From an uncultured bacterium (GTDB lineage: Bacteria > Cyanobacteriota > Vampirovibrionia > Gastranaerophilales > Gastranaerophilaceae): a stretch of 64,000 bases of DNA. The notes below the pieces were generated by a model. The model saw only the letters and a program-made list of their open reading frames with translations. It ran no database searches and had not been told where the DNA came from. A program made the position numbers and the translations under genes. Of this stretch, positions 43,784 through 52,299 are shown one piece after another (the stretch's first letter is position 1; the number at the start of each line of letters is the position of its first letter). The stretch covers positions 62,001-126,000 of the forward strand of contig CASGCE010000014.1 in NCBI GenBank assembly GCA_949299935.1. Direction: 5' to 3'.

Positions 43784-45135
43784 TTATGCTTTTTTATTCC
43801 CTCTTTTATTTCAACAGCGTCTACGCCAAGCTGTTCAAGAGCTTTCATTGCTAAAGATGTAGGTTCAGTTGTTATTGCCAAAAGCATGTGTTCGGATTCT
43901 ATGCGTTCCTTTTTATCATTTTGTGCAAATCCCCATGCTTTCTCAAGCACTCTTTTAGCCCTTTTAGTAAAGACTATTTCCTTATCAAAATACTCATTGC
44001 CAAATCCTATGAGTTTTTCCACAACATTGCGCGCATCTTTTATGTTTATTTCAAGCTCACTAAGCACTTTTGCACCTATACCTGTTGCCTCGCCTATAAT
44101 ACCTAATAAAAACATTTCCGTACCGACGACTGAGCGACCGAGTCTGCGTGACTCTTGTTTTGCTAATCGTAAAATGGTTAAGGTTTCGGGCATTTGTTTC
44201 TCTATAGGTTTTATAATACTGTGTGCCAATTCATCATCATTTATATGTAGTTCTTTTAAAATATCATATGCAACGCCTTTTTTAGTTTTTAACAGCCCCA
44301 AAACAATATGTTCAGGCAATACTACCGAAGATCCGAGCTCTTTTGCTGTTTGTAATGCAAGGCTCATTGCACGAAATGCATTTGGCGTAAAAATTATTTG
44401 TCTGCCGGCGTATTCTGATTGCCGTGATTGAGTATTAGCAAGCTTTTCCTCAAAATTTTCCGCGGTAATTCCGTATTGAGCAAATATCTTCGTAAGTCCC
44501 GTAGTTTTGTCTTCAAGAATCGATGATATAATTTGTTCAGTTCCTAATATTTCATAGTTTGATGCAGACAGCTTTGAAACTGCTCGTTCAAAAACTTTTG
44601 CCGATTCTTTGCTGTTAAATATTGCGTCAGTTTCCTGAGCAAGGTTTATTTCCGGTTCTTTTGCTTCGTCAATTTCCGGATGGTAAAGCCGTTTCGTCTT
44701 TCTTTGAACCAGTTTTTCCAATAGGGTCTTTGATTTTTGGATATCAAACCCGAGCCGTTGGAGTGTATTATAATTATTGGAATTTTTTTCGGTTAACACT
44801 GCCAGAAACAAATGCTCATATAAAACAGTTGTATTTCCGGAGCGTGCAGCTAAATCAAGGGTTTTTCTCAGCAGCACCTTCATTGCATCGCTGAATGCCA
44901 GTGCCGGCAGGTTTAATTCCGTTGTTTCCAGCTTTGATGATTTTGCAAGTTCTTTTTTCAAATCTTCAAAGTCTACATTGTATGATTTGAAAATTTTTAA
45001 AGATATACCTTTTGCCTCTTTAACAAGTGCCAATAATAAATGCTCAGGTAAAACACTTGTTGAATGCTCTTGTTTTGCTATGTTTTGGGCTTCTGTTACT
45101 ACATTTATTGCTTTTTCGGTAAATTTCTCAAACAA
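43777..45135 (-). CDS. Triple Clp_N-domain protein without ATPase
   Basis: 452 residues made of Clp N-terminal (R) repeats only. Domain 1 ~1-145 (FEKFTEKAINVVTEAQNIAK, LPEHLLLALVKE; VLYEHLFLAVL), domain 2 ~175-320 (SAKVFERAVSKLSASNYE; VVLPEHIVLGLLKTKKG) and domain 3 ~320-452 (LAKQESRRLGRSVVGTEMFLLGIIGE; SEHMLLAITTEP). No AAA+ module is present, so it is not ClpC. Comparable ATPase-free Clp_N proteins (for example plastid ClpT) modulate the Clp protease. It lies in an operon with an orphan ClpX zinc finger upstream. Confidence 0.85.
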   Translation of the reverse strand: MFEKFTEKAINVVTEAQNIAKQEHSTSVLPEHLLLALVKEAKGISLKIFKSYNVDFEDLKKELAKSSKLETTELNLPALAFSDAMKVLLRKTLDLAARSGNTTVLYEHLFLAVLTEKNSNNYNTLQRLGFDIQKSKTLLEKLVQRKTKRLYHPEIDEAKEPEINLAQETDAIFNSKESAKVFERAVSKLSASNYEILGTEQIISSILEDKTTGLTKIFAQYGITAENFEEKLANTQSRQSEYAGRQIIFTPNAFRAMSLALQTAKELGSSVVLPEHIVLGLLKTKKGVAYDILKELHINDDELAHSIIKPIEKQMPETLTILRLAKQESRRLGRSVVGTEMFLLGIIGEATGIGAKVLSELEINIKDARNVVEKLIGFGNEYFDKEIVFTKRAKRVLEKAWGFAQNDKKERIESEHMLLAITTEPTSLAMKALEQLGVDAVEIKEGIKKHKC

Positions 45136-45136
45136 A

Positions 45137-45400
45137 TTACTCTTCCTCGTCCATGCTCGTTATGTATTCTGCTACTTTATCAAATTCGGCTTCATCGTCT
45201 ATGCTTTCAAAGATGTAATCTTCGCCGTCTTGTGTCAGTTTCATTAATATGACTTCTTCTTCCTCTTTATTTTCTGTTTCTGCAGGAATTAACAGTGCAT
45301 ATTCTTGATTGTCTACTTCCACTATATCATGTAATTCAAAATTAATGACATTACCGTTTTCATCTATTGTTTCTATTAATTGTTTTTCGTCATTTAACAT
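45137..45400 (-). CDS. DUF1292 family acidic protein
   Basis: 87 residues from an ATG preceded by GAAAGGAG; a longer in-frame start inside ruvX lacks SD. Sequence: IDENGNVINFELHDIVEVDNQEYALLIPAE then an acidic EEEEVILMKL, the DUF1292 pattern (YrzB-like). In many genomes this family sits next to ruvX, as here. Function unknown. Confidence 0.85.
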   Translation of the reverse strand: MLNDEKQLIETIDENGNVINFELHDIVEVDNQEYALLIPAETENKEEEEVILMKLTQDGEDYIFESIDDEAEFDKVAEYITSMDEEE

Positions 45401-45401
45401 G

Positions 45402-45812
45402 TCAATACTCCTTTCTTCTTGAAAGATATTGTTCCAGTATGATACATGCACTTTCAATATCAACCAGTCCTTTATCTTTTTTGTAATCTATTTTTTTATT
45501 TCGTAAATTTTCTTCTGCCGCCTCGGAGGTTAATCTCTCGTCTTCAAATATTATCTCATAATCTTCAATTTTTTGTGCAAAATCGCGGCAATCTTTTGCC
45601 TGATTGCCTTCAGTGTTATCCATGTTTAAAGGTAAGCCTATTACAATTTTTTTTACATTGTTTTCTTTGGCTATTTTCTGTATGTTTTCAAGTGCTTTTG
45701 ACTCGGGATACCTTTCGATATAGGAATGTCCTGCGGCAAGCATTAACGTGTAATCGCTTAAAGCAATTCCTATCCGTTTTGTTCCTATGTCAAGTGCCAT
45801 TACTTTGTACAT
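45402..45812 (-). CDS. ruvX: RuvX/YqgF, putative Holliday junction resolvase (pre-16S rRNA nuclease)
   Basis: 136 residues. RNase H fold motifs MALDIGTKRIGIALSD, IVIGLPLNMDNTEG, FEDERLTSEAAEENL. Known to process the 5' end of 16S rRNA. I chose the ATG at 45812 with GGAG 8 nt upstream over a GTG two codons earlier. It overlaps the end of the upstream gene by 13 nt. Confidence 0.92.
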   Translation of the reverse strand: MYKVMALDIGTKRIGIALSDYTLMLAAGHSYIERYPESKALENIQKIAKENNVKKIVIGLPLNMDNTEGNQAKDCRDFAQKIEDYEIIFEDERLTSEAAEENLRNKKIDYKKDKGLVDIESACIILEQYLSRRKEY

Positions 45813-47386
45813 ACCCACATCTCCTCTATTGCGGAAATTATTTCGTCCAGCTCCTTCAGTGTATAACGCCCGTTGTTTAGTTCCGTATTAAATTTCAGGC
45901 TTACGTAATATTCATATATGCTCTTTTTCAGTATATTTTTTAAAAATTCTTGTTTACCGGCTTCATCAAAGTACAAACTATACAAAAGTTCTGCATCATG
46001 TCGCTCGTTTTCGCAAAATTTTAAATATGATGTTGAAATAAGTCTTTCTGTCCATATCCTTTGTTCTTCTGGGTAAAAAACTTTATAAATGTTATCGTTT
46101 ACGAGTTTGTTTAAATCGGCAGTATCTTGTTGTAGTAAGTAATCAAATTCATCACTGTATCCGGCATTCATAAACCATTTTGCCGTAAAATCCATATTGA
46201 ATAGTTTGTCGATGTCAGAATGTGTGACAGATTTTTTTTTCAGTTCTGCTGAAAGTATATCCTCGAATGTTCGAATATCTGCTTCCACATCATTTAAAAG
46301 ATTTTTCCAACAAATGTATTCATATGGCAAAAGCCAATTATTAGCTGATTTTTGAGAGATTTTTTCCGCATTTAGAAGTATTGTTTTCAAATTCTTCGGA
46401 GTGACATAGACTTCTTTTTCATTTTGATAAAATCTTTCAATGATTTTATCACATTCAAACTGTGAAATTTCGTTAAATCCAAAACAATCCCTTATTCCGT
46501 GGTAATCGTCAATTACTACTGCTGCAAATCTTATTTTATCATTATGTGTTTTCCGAGTAAATATAAGTGCCTGATTGCCGTGTCCGTCGGGATATGTTAT
46601 GCAAAATTTGTAGGGCACGGATTCTGAAAGGATTTTTTTATAAAACTCACGTGTATTATCTTCTCTTATTCCGGCTATTTTCAGAGTGGAAAGACTTTTT
46701 TTGATTAACGGTTTGAGATTATCGGCAGCTGTCTCAAGTGCGTTATTCAGCGCGTGAAATGCAAGCTGTGATTTGCTCTCACCTAAAAGCTTTAAGGCTT
46801 CAAGACCGACTTCGCTGTCAGGTTGTGACAGAAATACAGGTATAAGCATGTTACTTAACACATCTTCGTTGTAGTCTTTTGCCAGTGAATTTATAAGGGT
46901 GATTTTGTCATTGGTACTTAGTGATGTCAAAAAGTCTAAAAAATCTATCTGAACTTCAGGATTAACTATTGCACTGTTCAATAATTTTTCTGTTTCATTG
47001 TCTATAATTTCTGTATTCAAAAGCTCATCGCCTGTATCTAGCTCCCAATCTGTATCAAGTCCCCTTAGAAAATTTACAGCCACTATTTTTACGTTATTTG
47101 GTGCTATCGGATTTTTTAAAAGCTCCCATAGTCGTTTAGTTAATTCTTCTTTTTCTGCGTATTTTTCCAGCAAAAAGCATATAATCGTTCCGTCTTCGGT
47201 TTTTAAATTGTACAGTTCTTTAAAAAGAATTTTTACGATTGTTTTTTGGTCATTTTGTGCATCAAGGAGTTTTATGCTGTCAATATATCTTGATATATCG
47301 TCAACATCTTTATAATTAGAAATAAGATTGATTATTTCTGCTTTTATCTCAAACGGATTTAGTTGTCTAATATTTTCATTAGCCAT
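45800..47386 (-). CDS. Hypothetical helical-repeat protein
   Basis: 528 residues, no family recognised. The first ~240 residues are helix pairs of HEAT-like type (ISNYKDVDDISRYID, IVKILFKELYNL, NNVKIVAVNFLRGL, GLEALKLLGESKSQLAFHALNNAL). The second half contains KFCITYPDGHGNQALIFTRK and VVIDDYHGIRDCFGFNEIS, which look like a globular domain. It is soluble. It abuts the zinc-finger gene (1-nt overlap) and overlaps ruvX, so it is part of the operon. Confidence 0.75.
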   Translation of the reverse strand: MANENIRQLNPFEIKAEIINLISNYKDVDDISRYIDSIKLLDAQNDQKTIVKILFKELYNLKTEDGTIICFLLEKYAEKEELTKRLWELLKNPIAPNNVKIVAVNFLRGLDTDWELDTGDELLNTEIIDNETEKLLNSAIVNPEVQIDFLDFLTSLSTNDKITLINSLAKDYNEDVLSNMLIPVFLSQPDSEVGLEALKLLGESKSQLAFHALNNALETAADNLKPLIKKSLSTLKIAGIREDNTREFYKKILSESVPYKFCITYPDGHGNQALIFTRKTHNDKIRFAAVVIDDYHGIRDCFGFNEISQFECDKIIERFYQNEKEVYVTPKNLKTILLNAEKISQKSANNWLLPYEYICWKNLLNDVEADIRTFEDILSAELKKKSVTHSDIDKLFNMDFTAKWFMNAGYSDEFDYLLQQDTADLNKLVNDNIYKVFYPEEQRIWTERLISTSYLKFCENERHDAELLYSLYFDEAGKQEFLKNILKKSIYEYYVSLKFNTELNNGRYTLKELDEIISAIEEMWVCTK

Positions 47387-47640
47387 TATTTTTTAGCTTT
47401 CCCCCAAAAAGCATCCAAAATCTGCTGAGCTTCGGCAGAGGGCATTCGGTCGTTAAGTATAAGATATTGAACAGCAATCATGGCACATTCGGAACAGATG
47501 TTTACTCCCGGTCCTTGAACCATTTTTAGTACTTGTGTGTTTGGTCTGCCGCAAAAACTGCAGTAGACCAGTTCGTTATCCTCGTTGTGTTCTTTACCCT
47601 GGTGCCCTTTTTTTGCTCCTAATTTTACCACTTTTGCCAT
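47386..47640 (-). CDS. Stand-alone ClpX-type C4 zinc finger protein
   Basis: 84 residues. CSFCGRPNTQVLKMVQGPG followed by ICSECAMIA is the four-cysteine zinc-binding domain of ClpX, but no AAA+ domain follows. Full-length ClpX is about 420 residues, so this is a separate protein, not a truncation by frameshift (clean start, stop and RBS AGGAG). In ClpX this domain binds adaptors and substrates. It heads the operon that contains the triple Clp_N protein. Confidence 0.88.
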   Translation of the reverse strand: MAKVVKLGAKKGHQGKEHNEDNELVYCSFCGRPNTQVLKMVQGPGVNICSECAMIAVQYLILNDRMPSAEAQQILDAFWGKAKK

Positions 47641-47751
47641 TAAAGTATTCTCCTTTTGTTCTAATTGTAACTTAAATTAATAAAATTTGCCATATTTTTA
47701 TTTTTCGCTTATAATTACTTTACAGATGTTTGTTTGGTAAGAGGAGATGTG

Positions 47752-48330
47752 ATGAAGAAAGCTCTTTTACTGGTCAGTATATTATTTGTTTCAGTAATTT
47801 CAACTGCCTGCATTAACAATTTTGCTGTACAAGAACTTAATTCTAAGGCCAAAGTTTACATGGAGGAGGGCGATTATAAGGCTGCTATTGAACGTTTAAA
47901 ATCGAGCATTGACTTGGACGACAGTATTTTTGAATCTCATTACAACCTTGCGGTAGCATATACTCATGCTGAGGATTATGCTAATGCTATTGAAGCTTAT
48001 AAAGATGCTATAAAGCTGAACCCTGACATGCCGGATTCTTATTACTCACTGGCTGTGGCTGAAGAAGATTTGATGATTGATTTGAAAAACGGTACTGTAA
48101 GAGTTAACGAGGAAGGAGTTATTTATACTCCCGACAATTTGCTTGAAGATGAAGAAGTTTATACTCCTGACGAAAATGTTTTAAAGATGGTGGAATCTTT
48201 GAAGGGTGAAGCTTTGAAAAATTATCAGATTTATCTGGAAAAAGCCCCCCAATCGCCTGATGCGGATGAGGTTAAGCAAAAAATTCAATCTTTGAATACA
48301 TCTTTTGAAAATGCTGCGGTTAAAAATTGA
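47752..48330 (+). CDS. TPR lipoprotein
   Basis: 192 residues. MKKALLLVSILFVSVISTAC is a lipoprotein signal with Cys20 as the lipidated residue. Then TPR units: AKVYMEEGDYKAAIERLKSS, SHYNLAVAYTHAEDYANAI, PDSYYSLAVAEEDL. AGAGGAG precedes this ATG; an in-frame TTG 18 bp upstream is rejected. Envelope-anchored scaffold. It is followed immediately by lgt, the enzyme that would lipidate it (TGATG overlap). Confidence 0.85.
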   Translation: MKKALLLVSILFVSVISTACINNFAVQELNSKAKVYMEEGDYKAAIERLKSSIDLDDSIFESHYNLAVAYTHAEDYANAIEAYKDAIKLNPDMPDSYYSLAVAEEDLMIDLKNGTVRVNEEGVIYTPDNLLEDEEVYTPDENVLKMVESLKGEALKNYQIYLEKAPQSPDADEVKQKIQSLNTSFENAAVKN

Positions 48331-49109
48331 TGGTTATTGCATCTCCTGGTGAAGTAGCGTTTTTCATATTTAATTTCCCGATTTATTGGTACGGAATTAT
48401 CTTGGCATTTGCTGTTTTTGTGGGGGTGGCTTGTGCTGAAATTCTTGCCAGAAAATTTTCCGTTTTGCCTCATAACTTTTTTATTGACAATTCACCTTTA
48501 GTTATAATTTGCGGAATTGTTGGTGCCAGAATTTATTATTGTTTTGTAAATTTTAATTATTATATCAAGCATCCGTTTGAAATTATTGATATAAGACAGG
48601 GTGGGCTTTCCGTACACGGAATGATTTTTGCCGGAGTTATTGCTGTGTATTTTCTCGCTAAAAAATATAGGGTTAGTATTTTAGCCATTCTTGATGTGCT
48701 GGTTTGTCCGGTAATTCTTGCTCAAGCTATAGGCAGATGGGGTAATTTTTTTAATTCTGAAGCTTTTGGCTATCCTACTAATGCTGATTGGGGGGTGTAT
48801 ATTCCTGTTTCACACCGACCTTTGGCTTACATTAATTATGATCTTTTTCATCCTGCTTTTATTTATGAATCTTTTTTGGATTTTGCTGCATTTTTCATTC
48901 TGTTTTTTATATTCCGGAAAATGCCTGAAGGCGTTACATTCTTTAGTTATTTAATTTTGTATTCTATTATCAGAATTATTGTTGAAAATTTCCGAATTGA
49001 TAGTGTACTTAACATTGCAAGTATCCCTGTTGCACAATGGGTTTCGTGCTTTTTTATTTTAGTATCTGTTTGTGGATTAATCGCTTTAGCTTGTAGCAAA
49101 AATTCCTAA
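48330..49109 (+). CDS. lgt: Prolipoprotein diacylglyceryl transferase
   Basis: 259 residues, about seven membrane helices. IYWYGIILAFAVFVG start, GGLSVHGMIFAG (catalytic His region) and the Lgt signature GRWGNFFNSEAFG; the C-terminus has RIIVENFR. It attaches diacylglycerol to lipobox cysteines. The ATG overlaps the preceding lipoprotein stop. Confidence 0.95.
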   Translation: MVIASPGEVAFFIFNFPIYWYGIILAFAVFVGVACAEILARKFSVLPHNFFIDNSPLVIICGIVGARIYYCFVNFNYYIKHPFEIIDIRQGGLSVHGMIFAGVIAVYFLAKKYRVSILAILDVLVCPVILAQAIGRWGNFFNSEAFGYPTNADWGVYIPVSHRPLAYINYDLFHPAFIYESFLDFAAFFILFFIFRKMPEGVTFFSYLILYSIIRIIVENFRIDSVLNIASIPVAQWVSCFFILVSVCGLIALACSKNS

Positions 49110-49163
49110 TCCTTCTCCAAAATTTTAATTGATTTTTTTACTTGTTTTTTAAATAATACTCGT

Positions 49164-50330
49164 ATGAAAGTAAATTGTGAAAAATTACCCCGTATTTGGC
49201 TTGGTGGTGCGCATTTTGTTAATGATATATATACGGGATTCTTGAATCCTATTATGCCTTTTATTGCAGCTAAAATCGGTATTTCCATGGCTGTTGCAAC
49301 TGTTGTGTTAAGCTTGTCACATATTTTTTCTTCACTTTTACAGCCTATATTCGGTTTTTGGGCTGATAATATGTTTAAACGCTGTTTTATATTTTGGGGA
49401 TTAATTTTAACCTCTTGTTTTATTCCCTTGGCACCCGCAGCAAAAACTTTAAACCTTATGATTCTATTCATTATTCTTGGGAGCTTGGGTTCAAGTTTAT
49501 TCCATCCACAGGCATTAGGTCTTGCAAATAGATTCGCTGGTGCTGATAAAGCAAAATTCATGGGTATTTTTCTTGGCATGGGAACTTTGGGATATTCACT
49601 AGGCCCTCTTTTGTCTGCCTATGTGGCTCAGTTCTGGGGGTTGAATAAAATGCCCGTTCTTTCAGTTATTGGAATCGTTTGGGCTGGTCTGATGTTTAAA
49701 TTCCTCCCAAAAATGTCTGATCTTAAATTGCTTAATTCTCGTTACCCACTTAAATCTGCTTTTATGGCAATATTATGTAATCGAAAATTAAATATTTTAA
49801 ACATTATTTCTATGTTAAAGTCGCTTATTTCTACCTCGTGTTTTATTTTACTCCCGTTCTTATGGAAAAATATGGGCTATTCCCCGTTTCTTATCGGTGC
49901 ATTACTCTTTGTTTTTATTTTTGTTGGTGCCATTGGCTCTATTGTAAGCAGTAAATTTGAGAAGTTGGTTGGCACTGCTAATGTATTTTACTTTTCCATG
50001 ATTTCAACTTTGCCTTTAATGTTCATTTTTGTTTTAACTTATAAAACTTTTCCTGTTTTTTCTTTCGCAATTTATTTTCTTATGGGATTTGTTACGATGC
50101 TTGCCGTACCTGTTACCATGAACTTGGCGCAAAGTATTATGCCGCAATATAAGAGTATTATAGGTGGATTTATAAATGGTTTTTCCTGGGGTATTGTTGC
50201 ATTAATTATGTCCTTGAACGGCTATGTAGCTCAAACTTTTGGCATAACTAAGGTCCTGCTTGGCGTATCCGTTATCCCGGCGCTGTTTTCTGTGTTTGTT
50301 AAATATTTATTCGACGAAAAATTATGCTAA
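49164..50330 (+). CDS. MFS transporter, fosmidomycin-resistance-like
   Basis: 388 residues, 12 helices. FVNDIYTGFLNPIMPFIAAKIG and GSLGSSLFHPQALGLANRFAG are characteristic of the Fsr (fosmidomycin resistance) branch. Probably a drug or small-molecule exporter. AATAAT ends 6 nt before the ATG and no SD is visible, so it may be leaderless. The end overlaps a small convergent ORF by 9 bp. Confidence 0.82.
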   Translation: MKVNCEKLPRIWLGGAHFVNDIYTGFLNPIMPFIAAKIGISMAVATVVLSLSHIFSSLLQPIFGFWADNMFKRCFIFWGLILTSCFIPLAPAAKTLNLMILFIILGSLGSSLFHPQALGLANRFAGADKAKFMGIFLGMGTLGYSLGPLLSAYVAQFWGLNKMPVLSVIGIVWAGLMFKFLPKMSDLKLLNSRYPLKSAFMAILCNRKLNILNIISMLKSLISTSCFILLPFLWKNMGYSPFLIGALLFVFIFVGAIGSIVSSKFEKLVGTANVFYFSMISTLPLMFIFVLTYKTFPVFSFAIYFLMGFVTMLAVPVTMNLAQSIMPQYKSIIGGFINGFSWGIVALIMSLNGYVAQTFGITKVLLGVSVIPALFSVFVKYLFDEKLC

Positions 50331-50510
50331 ATGCATCAGATTATATTTTTTCCCTGAAGCTCCGTTTATTTTTGTATTTAATCTTACATTGCGGTGCGGT
50401 TTACATTTGCCTGTTGTTGTTGCACCGTTATTTCCTTTTGAAATGTTTTCATTTTTATTTTGGTGATTTGTTTTAATACCGTTCAGTTTTGCTATTGATG
50501 ATACAAGCAT
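50322..50510 (-). CDS. Small hypothetical protein (62 aa)
   Basis: A 62-codon ORF starting MLVSSIAKLNGIKTNHQNKN with GGGG ~7 nt before the ATG. Asn/Lys-rich, hydrophilic, with isolated Cys and His. It converges with the MFS gene. There is no similarity I recognise and it could be spurious; codon use is compatible with coding. Confidence 0.4.
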   Translation of the reverse strand: MLVSSIAKLNGIKTNHQNKNENISKGNNGATTTGKCKPHRNVRLNTKINGASGKKYNLMHLA

Positions 50511-50605
50511 TTTTTAACCCCATGATTTTTGATTGTATTATGAATATGCAATGTTTACAATTTCTTACGTGTTAAGTTTTGTAACAATAATATGATTATT
50601 TGAAT

Positions 50606-50634
50606 TTGTATACAATTTATATACTTTATATATA
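50606..50634 (+). promoter_or_regulatory. Promoter of candidate sRNA (contains the shared 16-bp motif)
   Basis: TTGTAT (50606-50611), 17-bp spacer, TATATA (50629-50634). The 16-mer ATACTTTATATATACA at 50621-50636 recurs at two other promoters in the window. Predicted start about 50641. Confidence 0.55.
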
Positions 50635-50640
50635 CAAGAA

Positions 50641-50756
50641 CGTTAAATTAACACGAGAGATTTTAAGAGAGAGCGCATTCACGTTCAAAAGAACACTACT
50701 TCCTATTCCTATTTCCTAGAAAGAATTTAAGCCCTTTAACCGGGGCTTTTTTTTTA
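50641..50756 (+). ncRNA. Candidate small regulatory RNA (~115 nt)
   Basis: Between a credible promoter and a strong terminator there is no ORF with a ribosome binding site. The RNA has a small GUUC-AAAA-GAAC hairpin (50682-50693) and then an unpaired C/U-rich stretch with three UUCCUA-type repeats (50700-50718), complementary to Shine-Dalgarno AGGA sequences, before the terminator hairpin. This layout fits a trans-acting antisense sRNA. It converges on pyk; an antisense effect on the pyk 3' end is possible. No match to a named RNA family. Confidence 0.5.
50729..50755 (+). terminator. Terminator of the candidate sRNA
   Basis: AGCCC-(loop)-GGGGCT followed by nine T. The opposite strand has no comparable T-run directly after the stem, so it mainly serves the plus strand. 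Confidence 0.8.
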
Positions 50757-52190
50757 AGCAGTTTCATTAATTCTATGAATTTTAATAAAATTTGTGCCGC
50801 CTATAAGAACATTTGGAACAGAACCGGTTATAATTACCGTATCATTTGGTTTGAAATTAAGTTTGTTTATTAAGAAGTTGTCCATTCTAACCAGTGATGA
50901 ACGGTCAATTTTTCTTTCAAACTTAAATGTTATAGGAAAGACAGCTCTATATAATTTAATAGCCTTGCATATATTCAAATCCGGACAGCATGCCAAAATT
51001 GGGACGGAAGGTTTGCTTTCGGACAAAAACACAGGTGTAAAGCCGCTGCCAGTAAGTGCGACGATTGCCTTTATATCAGGGACTTTTTTAATCATATCAG
51101 AAAGTGCCATGCCAATAGCCATTGCCTGAGTGTTATTTTGGTCAATCATTTTTTTAGGAAAGCAATCGTGATGAAAGAACATGCTATTTTCTACATTTTG
51201 CGTTATTAATTTCATCATGGTAACTGCTTCTACGGGATATTTGCCGGCGGCGGTTTCACCTGACAGCATAATCGCATCAGTGCCGTCTAAGATTGCATTA
51301 GCCACGTCAGAAGCCTCCGCGCGGGTCGGAATCGGGTTTTCTATCATACTTTCAAGCATTTGTGTTGCAACAATTACTGCTTTACTCTTTAAATTGGCTT
51401 TTTTGATTATTGTTTTTTGGACAATCGGAACTTTCTCGGTAGAAATTTCTATACCGAGATCTCCTCTTGCTACCATTATACCGTCTGAAATTTCAATAAT
51501 TTCGTCAATATTATCTACTGCCTGAGGCTTTTCTATTTTTGAAATTATTCTTATGCTGCTATTTTTAAGGTTTAAAATACTGCGTAATTTTGCAACATCA
51601 TCAGCATTTCTTACGAACGATAAACCGATATAGTCAATATTATTTTCTATGGCAAAATCGATGAAAGCCTTATCTCTTTCGGTCAAAACTTCGATGCTTC
51701 CTGTAGTTCCCGGGATATTTATTCCTTTACGCTCTTTTATTATTCCACCGGTCAAAACTTCTGCATAAACGGTATTATTTTCAACTTTTTGAACATTCAG
51801 CTGAATTTTACCGTCATCAATGAGAATTTTCTCATTTTCTTTGGCATCTTCTGCAATCCCGGCGTAATCAACTGGAATAATTTCGGTTGTTTGTTTGTTT
51901 TGGTGTTTGAACTTTACAATTTCTCCTTTTTTTACCTCTATCGGATTATCTAAATTACCTATTCTTATCTTGGGTCCTTGAAGGTCTAATAATATCGGGA
52001 TTAATTCATTTTCTTCTTTTTCTATTTGTCTTATTAAACTCAAAGTTTTCTTATGAACTTCGGTTGTTCCGTGTGATGAGTTCAACCTAAACATAGTCAC
52101 GCCGGCTTTAAAAAGTGCTCTTACAGTTTCCTTGGTATTGCTGGAAGGACCTAATGTCGCCACGATTTTTGTCATTGTGTGATCTTCCAT
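50754..52190 (-). CDS. pyk: Pyruvate kinase
   Basis: 478 residues. KIVATLGPSS start, MFRLNSSHG, ILLDLQGPKIRIG, IISKIEKPQAVDNIDEI (catalytic Lys/Glu), GIMVARGDLGIEI and MLSGETAAGKYPVEAV. The C-terminal domain is standard; there is no extra PEP-utiliser domain. Last ATP-yielding step of glycolysis. AGGAG lies 8 nt before the first ATG. Confidence 0.97.
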   Translation of the reverse strand: MEDHTMTKIVATLGPSSNTKETVRALFKAGVTMFRLNSSHGTTEVHKKTLSLIRQIEKEENELIPILLDLQGPKIRIGNLDNPIEVKKGEIVKFKHQNKQTTEIIPVDYAGIAEDAKENEKILIDDGKIQLNVQKVENNTVYAEVLTGGIIKERKGINIPGTTGSIEVLTERDKAFIDFAIENNIDYIGLSFVRNADDVAKLRSILNLKNSSIRIISKIEKPQAVDNIDEIIEISDGIMVARGDLGIEISTEKVPIVQKTIIKKANLKSKAVIVATQMLESMIENPIPTRAEASDVANAILDGTDAIMLSGETAAGKYPVEAVTMMKLITQNVENSMFFHHDCFPKKMIDQNNTQAMAIGMALSDMIKKVPDIKAIVALTGSGFTPVFLSESKPSVPILACCPDLNICKAIKLYRAVFPITFKFERKIDRSSLVRMDNFLINKLNFKPNDTVIITGSVPNVLIGGTNFIKIHRINETA

Positions 52191-52226
52191 GATATTCTCC
52201 TATGTATATTTATATAACAACTACAC

Positions 52227-52255
52227 TTTACAAATCACTACAACTAAGTTATACT
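52227..52255 (+). promoter_or_regulatory. Promoter of the SLH gene
   Basis: TTTACA (52227-52232), 17-bp spacer, TATACT (52250-52255). It places the transcript start near 52262, upstream of the GAGGGAAT ribosome binding site and the ATG at 52300. Confidence 0.6.
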
Positions 52256-52299
52256 ATAAAAAAATGTTGTTTACTAGTGGTATGAGAGGGAATATTATT

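Noticed and set aside
43886-44431. 181-codon plus-strand ORF
   Set aside because: Antisense shadow of the triple Clp_N gene.
43777-45135. ClpC ATPase or truncated clpC
   Set aside because: Three Clp_N modules with clean ends and tight operon spacing; no AAA+ remnants in any frame nearby.
45446-45880. 144-codon plus-strand ORF
   Set aside because: Fully antisense to ruvX and neighbours; Leu/Phe/Cys-rich shadow translation.
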